Notes: generated by a model from the sequence alone, not told the origin. A stretch of DNA of 64,000 bases from Hyphomicrobiales bacterium (GCA_900470805.1 UCCA01000033.1:62001-126000); one strand, 5' to 3'. Counted from the first letter of the stretch, positions 34,544 to 43,826 are shown. Translations and numbers: made by a program.

Positions 34544-35434
34544 ATGAATAAATCGACGTCGATCGGGTTCATTGGGCTAGGCACAATGGGATTGCCGATG
34601 GCTTTGAATCTCGTCCGAGCGGGAACGAAACTGATCGTGTGGAACCGTTCGGCCGAGCGTTGCGGGCCGCTGGTGGAACTCGGCGCGATCGCGGCACCCA
34701 GCGCTGCCGAAGTATTTGAAAGATCCGAGACGGTTATCCTGATGCTCGCCGACGAGGCTGCCACCGACGCTGTGCTTGGCCGCGGATTACCCGATTTTAC
34801 CCAACGTGTGGCCGGACGCCGGATCGTCGCGATGGGCACGGTGCGCCCCGGCTACTCATTTGCGTTGGCAAACGAGATCAAGAAAGCAGGTGGGCGCTAT
34901 GTGGAGGCACCAGTCTCGGGGTCGCGCAAGCCTGCGGAGGCCGGTGAACTCGTGGGGATGCTGGCGGGCGAGAAAGAGGACCTGGCCGAGATACGGCCTC
35001 TACTCGAACCGCTTTGTCGGGAAGTCTTCGATTGTGGCCCGGCACCCAACGCTCTGCGCATGAAGCTTGCGGTTAACGTGTTTCTGATCACCATGGTGAC
35101 CGGGCTCGTCGAGGCGACGCATTTTGCCGAGCGGCACGGTCTCGATCTAAACCGTTTCATCACCATTCTTGACGCCGGCCCGATGGCGAGCGACGTGTCG
35201 CGGATCAAGGCCGCGAAGGTGGCACGTCGAGATTTCGAGCGTCAGGCAGGGATTTCCGACGTTCTGAAGAACAGCCGCCTCATCATTGAAGCCGCCCGGG
35301 AGGCAGCCATAGCCTCGCCTCAGATGGACGCCTGCTTCACGCTCTACGCAGAGACGGAAGCTTTGGGCCTTGGGGGCGACGATATGATCGCTGTGGTCCG
35401 AGCAATCGAGGAGCGAACCGCCGCACACCAGTAG
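34544..35434 (+). CDS. 3-hydroxyisobutyrate-dehydrogenase-family oxidoreductase
   Basis: NAD(P)-dependent beta-hydroxyacid dehydrogenase of 296 residues. Rossmann motif IGFIGLGTMGLPMALNLVRA, substrate motif APVSGSRKPAEAGEL and catalytic Lys region NALRMKLAVN are all present. Members act on 3-hydroxyisobutyrate, tartronate semialdehyde or 4-carbon acids such as L-threonate and D-erythronate. Because the four-carbon-acid island downstream lacks such an enzyme in view, a functional link is possible but 23 kb away. Divergent from a LysR gene. Confidence 0.85.
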   Translation: MNKSTSIGFIGLGTMGLPMALNLVRAGTKLIVWNRSAERCGPLVELGAIAAPSAAEVFERSETVILMLADEAATDAVLGRGLPDFTQRVAGRRIVAMGTVRPGYSFALANEIKKAGGRYVEAPVSGSRKPAEAGELVGMLAGEKEDLAEIRPLLEPLCREVFDCGPAPNALRMKLAVNVFLITMVTGLVEATHFAERHGLDLNRFITILDAGPMASDVSRIKAAKVARRDFERQAGISDVLKNSRLIIEAAREAAIASPQMDACFTLYAETEALGLGGDDMIAVVRAIEERTAAHQ

Positions 35435-35437
35435 ATA

Positions 35438-35457
35438 CGTGTCGTTTGGCATTTAAC
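35438..35457 (+). repeat. IS21-like terminal sequence, solo copy
   Basis: The 20-bp sequence CGTGTCGTTTGGCATTTAAC is repeated exactly at 36084-36103. The two copies flank the truncated ISL3 transposase. It resembles the left end of an IS21-family element. Confidence 0.7.
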
Positions 35458-35477
35458 TGGGTTCATCCTCACTTTCT

Positions 35478-36083
35478 GTGGTTAACAGGGTGTTAGCACC
35501 TCGATCGCTATCTGCAGGGATGCGAGCGCAATTGAAATGGTCACCCGGCCCAGAGGTCAGAATACTGGGTATCACCGTTCAAAATGAAGAAAACTGGGTT
35601 GTTTCGGATGCTGCGAAACCGGTCGGTATCTGCCCGGATTGCGGAACGCAAAGCCGGCACAGGCACGGCTGGCACAACCGCCGCCTCCAGGACTTGCCTG
35701 TTCAAGGTCAAGTGGTGCGAATCAAACTCGCACTGAACCGATGGCAGTGTAGGCAACGGAAATGCGGGCGACGAACCTTCACCGACAGATTGCCCGAGAT
35801 TGCTGCACCCTATATGCGACGAACCGGGCGGATGGCGGAGATTGTCGGCTTGATTGGCCACAGGATGGGCGGTCGTCCAGGAGAGCACTTGATGCATCGG
35901 CTCGGCATGCCGGTCAGCGACGACACGATCTTGCGGCAATTGAAGCGCGGTACTCCGGCGTCCATACAAAAAGACATTATTCGGGTTGTGGGCATTGATG
36001 ATTGGAGTTGGCGGCATTCCTCGCGCTATGGGACGATCATGGTCGATCTTGAGCGTCATTCGGTCGTGGATGTTTTGGAGGAT
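35478..36083 (+). pseudogene. Truncated ISL3-family transposase
   Basis: About 200 codons of an ISL3 transposase: the N-terminal zinc-finger (CPDCGTQSRHRHG), the CxxRxC-type (CRQRKCGRRTFTDRLPE), a HTH region and the first catalytic Asp motif (VGIDDWSWRHSSRYGTIMVD). It ends at DVLEDR where an IS21-type end begins; the remaining half with the other acidic residues is missing. The frame continues another 30 codons into the IS21 sequence. Confidence 0.85.
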
Positions 36084-36389
36084 CGTGTCGTTTGGCATTT
36101 AACCGTAAGAATGCGCCCGTTCCGGCAGGTGATGGCACTTAATTTGAGATTTTTCGGCGCGATTTTCGGCACATGACGCCGTCCGGCCCGCCATAACCTT
36201 TTGTGATATTTGGGAGTTTCTGATGAAGCTTGGCCGCAGGCAGCCATGTTTTCCTCGGCCGGTAATCTCACATTAGGTGCCAAAACCGAAGCCGGAATCT
36301 CAAATTAAATGCCCAATATCAATTTAAGTGCCGAGCTATCTTGTTGAAATTACTGCATGCGGTGTCTCGCGATTAAATGCAAAACGACA
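36084..36389 (+). mobile_element. Internally deleted IS21-family element (about 300 bp)
   Basis: It is bounded by TGTCGTTTGGCATTTAA (36086-36102) and its near-inverse TTAAATGCAAAACGACA (ending about 36389). Inside are further repeats with the core GGCATTTAA or GGCACTTAA (followed by TTTGAGATT in two cases), in both orientations, as in the multiple terminal repeats of IS21-family elements. No istA or istB gene remains. It interrupts the ISL3 fragment on the left; no clear target duplication is seen. Confidence 0.65.
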
Positions 36390-36999
36390 TCAGGGTCACG
36401 CTGGACGCCGGCCGACGAACGGCTGTTCCAGTCTCATCTTCATGCATTCGAATTCCGACGCCGGGGCGAGATCGAAGCGCTGTCGCGCAAGCTCGTCCGG
36501 CAGGATGCGGCGATCACCGTTCTTGAGGCCAGGCTGGAACCGCATGCTGACATCAACGGGAGTGAATTGCTTCCCGGGTTCATCGGGCAGTCGCCGGAGC
36601 ATTCGTCATGACGTGGCGACAGGCACCGGATCGGCGGCGATAAAGGTGGCTTCATTGCGGTGGAGCCGGCGCGCATCCTGCATGAGATTCCTCAAGGTGC
36701 TGACATCTGGTGTCGGCCCTTGGCCGTCATGTCCTCCGGTTTTGCTGCGGTCTGAACCAGCGCCCGTCCGGTTCAAGGCCGCGTTCCGCGCCGCGGGGCG
36801 GCCGGTCATGCCGCTCTCGACAAAACAGCCATACGGGCTTCGCAGGTCTGGAAGACCCGCTTGTCCGCATGGCTGCTTCGCTCGATCTGGCCCGCCCGGA
36901 CCCTGAACCGCCCGGCTTGCGCCGGTTCCTATCGACCGCACCGAAGGACAGACCGGCCAAGGGGCCGGAACCGCTTCGGCGAACCGAAAGGAAACCACC
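36390..36999. other. IS-flanking stretch and leader of the hypothetical gene at 37000
   Basis: No intact gene is recognised. One frame continuing from the IS21 end (to 36611) encodes WTPADERLFQSHLHAFEFRR and a charged helical stretch, maybe the end of a broken gene. From about 36700 the sequence is GC-rich with no convincing frame and ends in AAAGGAAA before ATG 37000. Confidence 0.45.
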
Positions 37000-37599
37000 A
37001 TGGCAAAGACCACGACCTCTTCCCGCCAACACAGCCGCCCCACCGCCCGCGTCGTGCAGCTCCGCAAGGGCGCCACCATCGAAATGGTCCGCCTGACATG
37101 CCCCGATGAAGCGCAGGCGCTGCGCATCGCCGAAAGCTTCGGTACCGCCATCCTCGACAGCGACGGCATCCGCGACATGCACGAGCGCCTGATCGTCGAG
37201 ACCGCGACCGGCCTCTCCGATGGCCTTGGCGAACGGGCGATGCAAATCCATCTCCAGCGGATAGTCGGCGCCTATGTCGGATCGGCCCATGGCGCTGGCC
37301 AGTTCTACAGCAAGGCCGTCACCGAAGCACGCGATGTGACCGCCAAGAGTGCATCCGACGCTCGCGACGAGGATCTCGACGGCCCGGTCGGATACGACAG
37401 TGCCGCCCAGCGTAAGCGAGAGTTCGCCGCCGATATGGGCATTCAGGCTCACGCGCTGCGCCTGGCCGCCGAGGGCGCCGTCGCGGCTTACGAACATATT
37501 GTCGGCGAAGCGTGGAAGCCATTCGATCGCCCGGTCGACAATCCCGGCCAGACACTCGACCGCAAGGCGGCCGAGGCACAGATGGACGCTCTCGGATGA
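37000..37599 (+). CDS. Conserved hypothetical protein of the mobile backbone
   Basis: Protein of 199 residues, no family recognised. It contains MVRLTCPDEAQALRIAESFG and ends in an Ala-rich helical segment with QTLDRKAAEAQMDALG. AAAGGAAA precedes ATG 37000 at a good distance, and a terminator follows the stop. It sits upstream of the ardC-like gene in the conjugative backbone. Confidence 0.6.
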   Translation: MAKTTTSSRQHSRPTARVVQLRKGATIEMVRLTCPDEAQALRIAESFGTAILDSDGIRDMHERLIVETATGLSDGLGERAMQIHLQRIVGAYVGSAHGAGQFYSKAVTEARDVTAKSASDARDEDLDGPVGYDSAAQRKREFAADMGIQAHALRLAAEGAVAAYEHIVGEAWKPFDRPVDNPGQTLDRKAAEAQMDALG

Positions 37600-37608
37600 A
37601 AGGTCTCC

Positions 37609-37633
37609 GGCGGAGCACCTGGCTCCGCCTTTT
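37609..37633 (+). terminator. Rho-independent terminator
   Basis: GGCGGAGC-acctg-GCTCCGCC followed by TTTTC: an 8-bp stem and U-tract, starting 10 bp after the stop of the 37000 gene. Confidence 0.75.
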
Positions 37634-37911
37634 CGTGACGAGGTCGCCTCTCTCCAAGGCGGCCATTTTTGTGTCACTGCCGGAGCGAAGCTCGACGGGG
37701 ATAGAAAAGGACAATGAAAAAAGAACAGAGTGCGGCATTGCGGCCTCGTCCCGTTTGTCGGACCTGCAGGAGCCGGCGGCAAGCCGCAACGGCTACGCCG
37801 TCCTCCACATACGTTGCGGCCGTTCCGGTGCGTTTTCCGCCGATCGCTCCTGCCCTTGGTCCTCCGCGACGGGGCCGCGATGGGCGCGGCCTCCTGACAA
37901 GAGGTTTGGAC

Positions 37912-38838
37912 ATGACACGGAAATCAGAAAACACGCGTACCGATATCTACGCGCGCATCACGGACAGTATCGTCGCTGACCTGGAAAAGGGCGTACGCCC
38001 ATGGGTGCAGCCGTGGAGTGCTGCCAATCTATCCGGCCGGGTAAGCCGGCCGCTTCGCCATAACGGACAACCCTATACGGGCCTCAACGTTCTCCTTCTT
38101 TGGTCGGAGAGCGTCGCCAACGGTTTCGGGTCATCGACATGGATGACGCTGCGTCAGGCCAACGAACTCGGCGCTCACGTACGCAAGGGTGAGAGCGGCG
38201 CGACCGTCGTCTATGCCAGCCGCTTCACCAAAACCGAGAGGGACGCGGGTGGCGGTGAGGTCGAACGCGATATTCCCTTCCTGAAAGCCTACACCGTTTT
38301 CAATTGCGATCAGATCGACGGTCTCACGGACCCCTATTATCGTTGCCCTGAGCCGGTCGGAAAACCCCTTGAGCGTATCGAGCATGCCGATCGCTTCTTC
38401 GACAACACGGGCGCTGTCGTCCGATACGGCGGGGACAAAGCCTATTATTCCCCCTCGACCGACCATATCCAGCTGCCGCGGCCCGAACAGTTTCGCGACA
38501 TGGCCTCCTTTGTTGCCACGAGAGCGCACGAAACCTTGCATTGGACAGGCGGTCCCGCCCGGCTGAACAGGGATCTCAGCCGCTACCACAAGGACCGTCG
38601 CGAAAGGGCATTCGAAGAAATGCTCGTGGAATTGGGGTCAGCGATGCTGTGCGCTGATCTCGGCATCGTGCCGGAGCTGGAACCGCGCCCGGACCATGCT
38701 GCGTACATCCAGAGTTGGGCCGAAATCCTCGGCTCCGACAAGCGCGCGATCTTCAATGCCGCGGCTCATGCGCAGCGCGCTGTCGCCTATCTGCATGACC
38801 TTCAGCGGCAAGCGACCGCCGGGCAGGAGGCCGCCTAA
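37912..38838 (+). CDS. ArdC-like antirestriction/ssDNA-binding zincin protein
   Basis: Protein of 308 residues. The N-terminal ArdC-N domain (TDIYARITDSIVADLEKGVRPW, split here after the first 20 residues) binds single-stranded DNA in known ArdC; the C-terminal zincin domain has HETLH as the metal motif (ATRAHETLHWTGG) with an Glu further on (ERAFEEMLVELGSA). The start is ATG 37912. It protects incoming plasmid DNA from restriction or assists replication on transfer. Typical of rhizobial conjugative plasmids and ICEs. Confidence 0.85.
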   Translation: MTRKSENTRTDIYARITDSIVADLEKGVRPWVQPWSAANLSGRVSRPLRHNGQPYTGLNVLLLWSESVANGFGSSTWMTLRQANELGAHVRKGESGATVVYASRFTKTERDAGGGEVERDIPFLKAYTVFNCDQIDGLTDPYYRCPEPVGKPLERIEHADRFFDNTGAVVRYGGDKAYYSPSTDHIQLPRPEQFRDMASFVATRAHETLHWTGGPARLNRDLSRYHKDRRERAFEEMLVELGSAMLCADLGIVPELEPRPDHAAYIQSWAEILGSDKRAIFNAAAHAQRAVAYLHDLQRQATAGQEAA

Positions 38839-39549
38839 TGCTTCATGATCAGAGCTTTGCAGGAAAGGTGTGTGGCGTCTAAGGGTAGCATACAGGCGGA
38901 TTGGCAACGTATACCGTCATTTTTGAGCAGAAGGCATGCCGACTTCTGCAGACCTCTGCCGTAAAACACGCCGGTCCAGCCCGTCCCTGAAGTCAGAAAC
39001 TATCTTCCGTGCCGGCCAACCGGTGCGGTTTGGGCGTTGAGGGCTGGGCGGGATCGCATGCAAACCGAAGTCCTTGCCGGCAGAATGAGGCGCCATCCAG
39101 TCGACAATGAGCTCGATTGTTGAACGGGCGGTAGTGCAGACCCACCTGTCGCGCGAGGGGTTCGAACGGAACGACACGACCGCAGCCGTGACGGGGTATG
39201 AGCATGGTGCCATAACGATTGTGCCGGCAGCGCGATGCTGGTGAACTCACCGGTCGGTCTCTCGGCATGTCGTGCGCAATCCGGTTCGGGCTGGCCACAC
39301 CCACGCAGACCTCATGGATCTGGTGTGACCGAAGGACGCCTTCGTCTCGACCGCCTTGGCCGCAACGGCCTACGCAACTTTCTTCCCCTGCGAACAGGTT
39401 CGCATTCCTCGCGGGCCAAGAAAGTCGCTCCCGGCCATCCTCCACTTCGTTCCGGCCCCGTGGGGGTGCGGCGTCGATCGCCATCGGTCTTTACACCGTC
39501 ATCGAGGACGCGATGGGCGCGGCCCGAGCAAACCGGAAAGGTTACGACA
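38839..39549. other. Gap without a recognisable gene
   Basis: 711 bp between the ardC-like gene and the DUF736 gene. Open frames exist on both strands (for example 38993-39484 minus) but their Arg/Pro/His-rich translations match nothing I know and have no good ribosome-binding sites. The last part is GC-rich leader to ATG 39550. Confidence 0.45.
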
Positions 39550-39867
39550 ATGGCAGTCATCGGCGAATTCACCACCAACGGCAACAACTCCATCATCGGC
39601 AACGTGCGCACTCTCACCGTCAGCATGAAGGCCCGCCTGAACCCGATCGAACGCGTCTCGCGCGACGCTCCGGATTTCCGCATCACCGCCGGCAACGGCG
39701 TCGAGGTCGGCGCCGGCTGGAAGGCGGTCTCCAACGACGGCGAGGAATATATCTCGGTCAAGCTGGACGACCCGAGCTTCAACGCACCGATCACCGCAGC
39801 CCTTTGGCCAAGCGAGAAGGACGGCGAATACGCCCTCATCTGGAACCGCCCGAAGCGGGAGGCTTGA
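39550..39867 (+). CDS. DUF736 family protein
   Basis: Protein of 105 residues of the DUF736 family: MAVIGEFTTNGNNSIIGNVR, KARLNPIERVSRDAPDFRI, WKAVSNDGEEYISVKLDDPS and the C-terminal YALIWNRP. Common in alphaproteobacterial plasmids and ICEs, function unknown. Followed by two terminator-like hairpins. Confidence 0.85.
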   Translation: MAVIGEFTTNGNNSIIGNVRTLTVSMKARLNPIERVSRDAPDFRITAGNGVEVGAGWKAVSNDGEEYISVKLDDPSFNAPITAALWPSEKDGEYALIWNRPKREA

Positions 39868-39876
39868 TCACCCCGA

Positions 39877-39909
39877 GGAGCTCCGCTCGACAAGGCGGGG
39901 CTCTTTCTC
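39877..39909 (+). terminator. Terminator-like hairpin after DUF736 gene
   Basis: GAGCtCCGC and GCGGgGCTC form a stem with one mismatch, followed by TTT. Located within 45 bp of the DUF736 stop. Confidence 0.5.
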
Positions 39910-39922
39910 CGCTCCCATTGAG

Positions 39923-39961
39923 AAAGCCGGGCGCAGGCATCGAGCCTGCTTCCGGCTTTTC
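39923..39961 (+). terminator. Strong rho-independent terminator
   Basis: AAAGCCGG and CCGGCTTT form the outer stem, GCAGGC-atcga-GCCTGC the inner one, with T-tract at the end. Ends the DUF736 transcript. The rest of the gap up to 40188 shows no gene. Confidence 0.75.
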
Positions 39962-40188
39962 CGGTGCCATACGGGAGGTGTGAGCTGCTCAGTTCGTCCA
40001 AGCGTGCCATGGCGAACCGAAAGCGTCCAGCACGAGCGGCGCCTCCAATTTGCTCCTCCCGCCTATGGCGGATTCCGCAAATCGGTTCCTCCACTCGCCG
40101 CCTCTGGCGGTCGCGTCCCGCGCTGCTTGACCCCTCCGTTTCGCCATGACGCCCGGCGTCGTCTTTCACAAACGTCAAGGAGACGACG

Positions 40189-40359
40189 ATGACGATTTCC
40201 CTCGAAATGCAACGCGAAGAACTCCGGGCCGAACTCGGGAATGCCTGCGATCCGGCGGAGCGTCGCCAGATTGCGGCGGAGCTGGAGATGGTACAGGCGG
40301 AGCTTGCAGCAATCGAGGCCGAGCAGGAAGGTCGGGTGAGCGCGGAGCCTCCTTTCTAA
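40189..40359 (+). CDS. Small helical protein (56 aa)
   Basis: ATG 40189 with CAAGGAGA upstream opens a 56-codon frame ending at TAA 40357-40359. The protein is almost entirely charged heptad-like helix (REELRAELGNACDPAERRQI, then AAELEMVQAELAAIEAE), suggesting a coiled coil. Function unknown; small coiled proteins of this kind are common in conjugative backbones. Confidence 0.6.
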   Translation: MTISLEMQREELRAELGNACDPAERRQIAAELEMVQAELAAIEAEQEGRVSAEPPF

Positions 40360-40398
40360 GAGGCTCTATTTCTGTGTCCCCTTTGCGGCTGCCTTGCC

Positions 40399-40677
40399 TC
40401 AGCCGTTCAGTGCGTCCTTGACCGCCTTGCCAGGGGTGAACGTCAGCTTTTTCGAAGCGGCGATCCTGATCGTTGCGCCTGTCGCCGGGTTGCGGCCTTC
40501 GCGTTCCGGCGTGTCCTTCGGCTTGAACTTTCCGAACGAGGGGATCGACGTTTCTGCGCCAGCCAGCGCCGCGTCCGTGATCTGCTTGAAGACGCTCTCG
40601 ACGATCGTCTTGGCCTGCGCCTTGGTCAGGTTCTGTTCGGCTGCGATCTTGTCGGCGATTTCGTTGGTCGTGGTCAT
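40399..40677 (-). CDS. HU-family DNA-binding protein
   Basis: Nucleoid protein of 92 residues: N-terminal helices (EIADKIAAEQNLTKAQAKTI), SIPSFGKFKPK and the DNA-binding arm REGRNPATGATIRIAASKK with the intercalating NP, then FTPGKAVKDALNG. AAGGAGG precedes ATG 40677. May shape DNA at oriT or the tra promoters. Convergent with the small gene at 40189. Confidence 0.9.
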   Translation of the reverse strand: MTTTNEIADKIAAEQNLTKAQAKTIVESVFKQITDAALAGAETSIPSFGKFKPKDTPEREGRNPATGATIRIAASKKLTFTPGKAVKDALNG

Positions 40678-40815
40678 ATCGGAAGGGCCTCCTTCGGTTT
40701 TCGGTTCTTCACCTTTGACGATGAACTTGTGGCGGAGAAAGGTGCAGAAAGGTTGGAAATCCCACGTTGATGCGAAAACCACAGGAAATTCAGGAGTCCG
40801 GTCGCTTGAGACAGG

Positions 40816-41073
40816 TTATTCGGCGCTGTCCGCGTCCCGATAGCCGCGTCTTCTCTTTGTTCGTTCCAGACGGAAGAGTGCCATGTCCGCATCGTCTGGA
40901 AGGTCGAAGGTCTCCATCATCGTCTGGCCGCCCGATCCGATCCGGCCCCAGTTGCGGATGACCGAAGCCCCGCCGAACAGCGTCGGCTGGATCGCAATCC
41001 TGTAATAGCGCCGCATGTTCTGTCCCGCATCGACGCGGTGAAGATGAACCGAGCATGTCTCCTTGTCTTTCAT
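40816..41073 (-). CDS. WGR-domain protein
   Basis: Protein of 85 residues composed of a WGR domain: NMRRYYRIAIQPTLFGGASV, then IRNWGRIGSGGQTMMETF. WGR domains bind nucleic acids. ATG 41073 is preceded by GGAAAC. Common as a stand-alone protein in rhizobial conjugative plasmids. Upstream of HU on the same strand. Confidence 0.85.
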   Translation of the reverse strand: MKDKETCSVHLHRVDAGQNMRRYYRIAIQPTLFGGASVIRNWGRIGSGGQTMMETFDLPDDADMALFRLERTKRRRGYRDADSAE

Positions 41074-41303
41074 GTTTCCATTTTAGCTGTCCCGGCAAGC
41101 AGCGTCCAATGAGTTATATGAATCGATCCGGTGTCACAGATTCAGCGTGGTGATGATTTCAGACGGGCACAGGGCGAGGCGGCTTCGCCTCACGGCTCTA
41201 TGCGCAGGCGCACCGAACCCGCAAGCGGTTTAGTCCATCCGGTTGCGATCCTCTCGCGGATCGGCTTGCAGCGCGCTCAAATAAGCCTGTTCGAGCGCTG
41301 CTT

Positions 41304-43232
41304 TCATTCACCTCGCTCTTCGTCGCGATGAAACCTGTTCTCGCCGACACAGGTCTTCATGTCGTCGCGGCGGAACCAGACGGCGCGCCCGCATCGAAGG
41401 GGCGCGTTGCCCGAGGTGAAGACGATCTGCTCGTCGGCTCGCATGCGCAGAACCTCGTGCGGAAGGATTAACGGCCGACGGGTAAGTTGCTTCGATTGCG
41501 ATCGTGACGATCCCTTCATTCCGGACGATCTGTTGGTCTGGTCGACCTCGACCGTGGTGTCGCCGCAGCGCTTCGAGATATAGTCAGCCGTATCGGGATC
41601 GTTGATCGCAGAAAAAGAAATCCAGGATGCGGACTCGAACCACTTGCTCGTCGCATCACGCCCGCCATAAGCCTCGCGCATCTGGCCGAGCGACTGGAAA
41701 ATCATCGTCAGCGTGATGCCGTATTTGCGGCCTGCGTCGCGAGCGGTCTCAAGGATGCGCAGGTAGCCGAGACGCGCCACCTCATCGAGCAGGAAAAGGG
41801 TGCGATCCTTCACGTTGCCATTGCGGTTATAGATTGCGTTCAGCAGCGAACCGATGACAACGCGGGCAAGGCCCGGATGAGCTTCCAGCACCTTGAGATC
41901 GAGCGCAATGAAGATGTCGGTGCCACCGGCGGCAAGATCGCTGGTCGAGAAACTGTCGCCGGAGACCAGGTCGGCATAGTTCGGGTAGGAGAGCCAATGG
42001 GTTTCCTTCACCGCGTTGGCATAGACACCGGAAAACGTCTCCGGCGTCATATTGACGAACACGGCAACGTTTTCCTTGACGAAGTCGGACCCAGACCCCT
42101 CATAGATCTTCGTCAGGCGTGCCCGAAGCTGCGGCTCGGGCTCGGACAGATTGGCGCGGACCCGGCGCAAAGTCTGGTCTTTTGCATCCGTGTGACCGGA
42201 AAGGCAGACATCCGCGATTAACGCAGTCAGAAGCTGCATCGCTGAGGCCCGGAAGAAGTCGTCACGGGCGGATGCCGTGCGCGCATTGTCGGTCATGATC
42301 CATGTGGCGACGGCAACAATATCCTCTTCCTTGGTATTGCCGTGACGACCGATCCAGTCGAGCGCATTGAAGCCAACACCCGATGCAGCGGGATCGAGCA
42401 CGATCACCTTGCGTCCGGCCTTACGCCGGTGCTCGATCACCATCGGCGCCACCTCGCTAGACGGATCCAGCACGACGAGGCCGCCGCCCCATTTGAGTGC
42501 GGTCGGGATCGTCACCGAGGTCGTTTTGAAACCGCCGGAGCCGGCAAAGACGATCCCGTGTGACGAGCCGAAGGAGCCGTCGAAGCAAAGCAGCGGCGAC
42601 TTGCCGCCGGCGCCCCAGCTTTGCGGTTCATTGGAGCGGAACGGCATGGCGGCCACGCTGTCGCGATCGACCCGATAACGTTCACCGATGACGATACCGC
42701 CGGCTTCTGAAAACAGTTTTGCGGCTTCGGGCAGTTTCATCCAGTCGGCCTCGCCATGCACAGCGCGTTTGCCACCGATGCGGCGCGGTCCGGACGCCGC
42801 GAACGCAGCATTGCCTTTCAGCGCGACACGCAAACCGAAGATAACGCTGAAGAGTGCTGCGGCAGCACCCACCATCGTCGCCGGGTCGCAATAGCCGAGA
42901 ACCGACTCTCCCGCCGGCACGTTTCCAGCAATACCGGCAAGCCGGACAATCTCGCGCACCAAGGCGATGACGACGGTCACGGCGTTTCCGGCAAGCACAC
43001 TCCAGCCGGCGACCTTGATGTTCGCGGAACCATGGACGGCGAAGAGCGCGATGGCGCCCATTGTGGCTGCAGCGATATAGGGCAGGGCGAGCCCGACGCG
43101 GCCGAGCGTCAACTTCGCCTGCGCTGACGTTCCAAGCGCGGCCAGTCGATGTTCAAAGCCTGACGTCAGGACCATCACCACGAGCATGATTACCGCGGGC
43201 AGGATTGCCAGCAGCAGCCTACTCGCCGTCAT
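41304..43232 (-). CDS. traG: Type IV coupling protein TraG
   Basis: VirD4-like ATPase of 642 residues that links the relaxosome to the secretion channel. Hydrophobic segments in the first ~140 residues anchor it in the inner membrane; Walker A is AGSGGFKTTS, Walker B FLLDEVARLG. The size and motifs are those of Ti-plasmid TraG. Its start overlaps the traD stop by 14 bp. Last gene of the traCDG operon. Confidence 0.93.
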   Translation of the reverse strand: MTASRLLLAILPAVIMLVVMVLTSGFEHRLAALGTSAQAKLTLGRVGLALPYIAAATMGAIALFAVHGSANIKVAGWSVLAGNAVTVVIALVREIVRLAGIAGNVPAGESVLGYCDPATMVGAAAALFSVIFGLRVALKGNAAFAASGPRRIGGKRAVHGEADWMKLPEAAKLFSEAGGIVIGERYRVDRDSVAAMPFRSNEPQSWGAGGKSPLLCFDGSFGSSHGIVFAGSGGFKTTSVTIPTALKWGGGLVVLDPSSEVAPMVIEHRRKAGRKVIVLDPAASGVGFNALDWIGRHGNTKEEDIVAVATWIMTDNARTASARDDFFRASAMQLLTALIADVCLSGHTDAKDQTLRRVRANLSEPEPQLRARLTKIYEGSGSDFVKENVAVFVNMTPETFSGVYANAVKETHWLSYPNYADLVSGDSFSTSDLAAGGTDIFIALDLKVLEAHPGLARVVIGSLLNAIYNRNGNVKDRTLFLLDEVARLGYLRILETARDAGRKYGITLTMIFQSLGQMREAYGGRDATSKWFESASWISFSAINDPDTADYISKRCGDTTVEVDQTNRSSGMKGSSRSQSKQLTRRPLILPHEVLRMRADEQIVFTSGNAPLRCGRAVWFRRDDMKTCVGENRFHRDEERGE

Positions 43233-43434
43233 TGCCGAAGGCCTCCGCGCCGATCGCCGCTAGGCGTGCCTTCTCTGTCTCGTCGCCCTTGATCCGCTTG
43301 GCTGCATCGATCAGCAGGCCGAGCAGCAGAGAACGCTTTTCGTACCGAAGGCCTGCCTTGACGATCAGCCCGCCGAGTTCGATTTTTTCTCGCGTGTCCT
43401 TTTTTCGCGCCTCTGTCGTAGTTGATTTGGCCAT
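43219..43434 (-). CDS. traD: Conjugal transfer protein TraD
   Basis: Small basic protein of 71 residues (KKDTREKIELGGLIVKAGLR, LLLGLLIDAAKRIKGDETEK), as the Ti-type TraD. Believed to be an accessory relaxosome protein. Starts 4 bp after traC and overlaps traG. Confidence 0.8.
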   Translation of the reverse strand: MAKSTTTEARKKDTREKIELGGLIVKAGLRYEKRSLLLGLLIDAAKRIKGDETEKARLAAIGAEAFGNDGE

Positions 43435-43438
43435 CCGC

Positions 43439-43735
43439 TCAAGCCTCACTAGACGCGCCCGCATCCGAGCCAGGCGACTGCGTCGCGGACGACGCGCTTG
43501 CGGTTCGGCCATCTCCGAGATCCTTCTTCCCGATCGCAGCCCCTTTGCCGCCGCGAAACCGCTTGGCGATATCCTCGAACGCAGCCTGAAGCTCGGCTTC
43601 GTCGATCTCGATGTTCCCAAGGTTGGCCTTCAGCGCGATGCGACCGATGCGTTCCGCCTCACGGGTCTCGGCCTGCTTCAGCTGGTCCTGCAATCTTGCG
43701 ATCTCTTCCCTGATCCGCGACGACGGTTTCTTCAT
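43439..43735 (-). CDS. traC: Conjugal transfer protein TraC
   Basis: Protein of 98 residues with an N-terminal coiled-coil (REEIARLQDQLKQAETREAE) and the conserved AFEDIAKRFRGGK. It matches Ti-type TraC, an oriT accessory protein. AAGGAGCAAC lies before ATG 43735. First gene of traCDG, facing traA across oriT. Confidence 0.85.
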   Translation of the reverse strand: MKKPSSRIREEIARLQDQLKQAETREAERIGRIALKANLGNIEIDEAELQAAFEDIAKRFRGGKGAAIGKKDLGDGRTASASSATQSPGSDAGASSEA

Positions 43736-43753
43736 TCCGGTTGCTCCTTTTTA

Positions 43754-43785
43754 AGTCTGGGCGTTGCACTTGCGACGCCCAGACT
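43754..43785. repeat. Perfect 11-bp inverted repeat beside traC
   Basis: AGTCTGGGCGT (43754-43764) and ACGCCCAGACT (43775-43785) with a 10-base loop, in the traC-traA intergenic region. Could bind a relaxosome protein or regulate traC. Confidence 0.55.
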
Positions 43786-43808
43786 CTCCGGGATGTGCCT
43801 AAATTGAA

Positions 43809-43826
43809 ATCTGCAGATCTGCAGAT
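43809..43826. promoter_or_regulatory. tra-box-like palindrome between traC and traA
   Basis: ATCTGCAGATCTGCAGAT is an 18-bp perfect palindrome. It matches the published TraR binding site (tra box, ATGTGCAGATCTGCACAT) at 16 of 18 positions. Located in the divergent traC/traA promoter region, as in Ti plasmids, it should bind TraR and activate both operons. Confidence 0.75.

Noticed and set aside
36357..36611. Frame crossing the IS21 end as a complete gene
   Set aside because: Its first codons are IS sequence; only the later part could be a remnant of an older gene.
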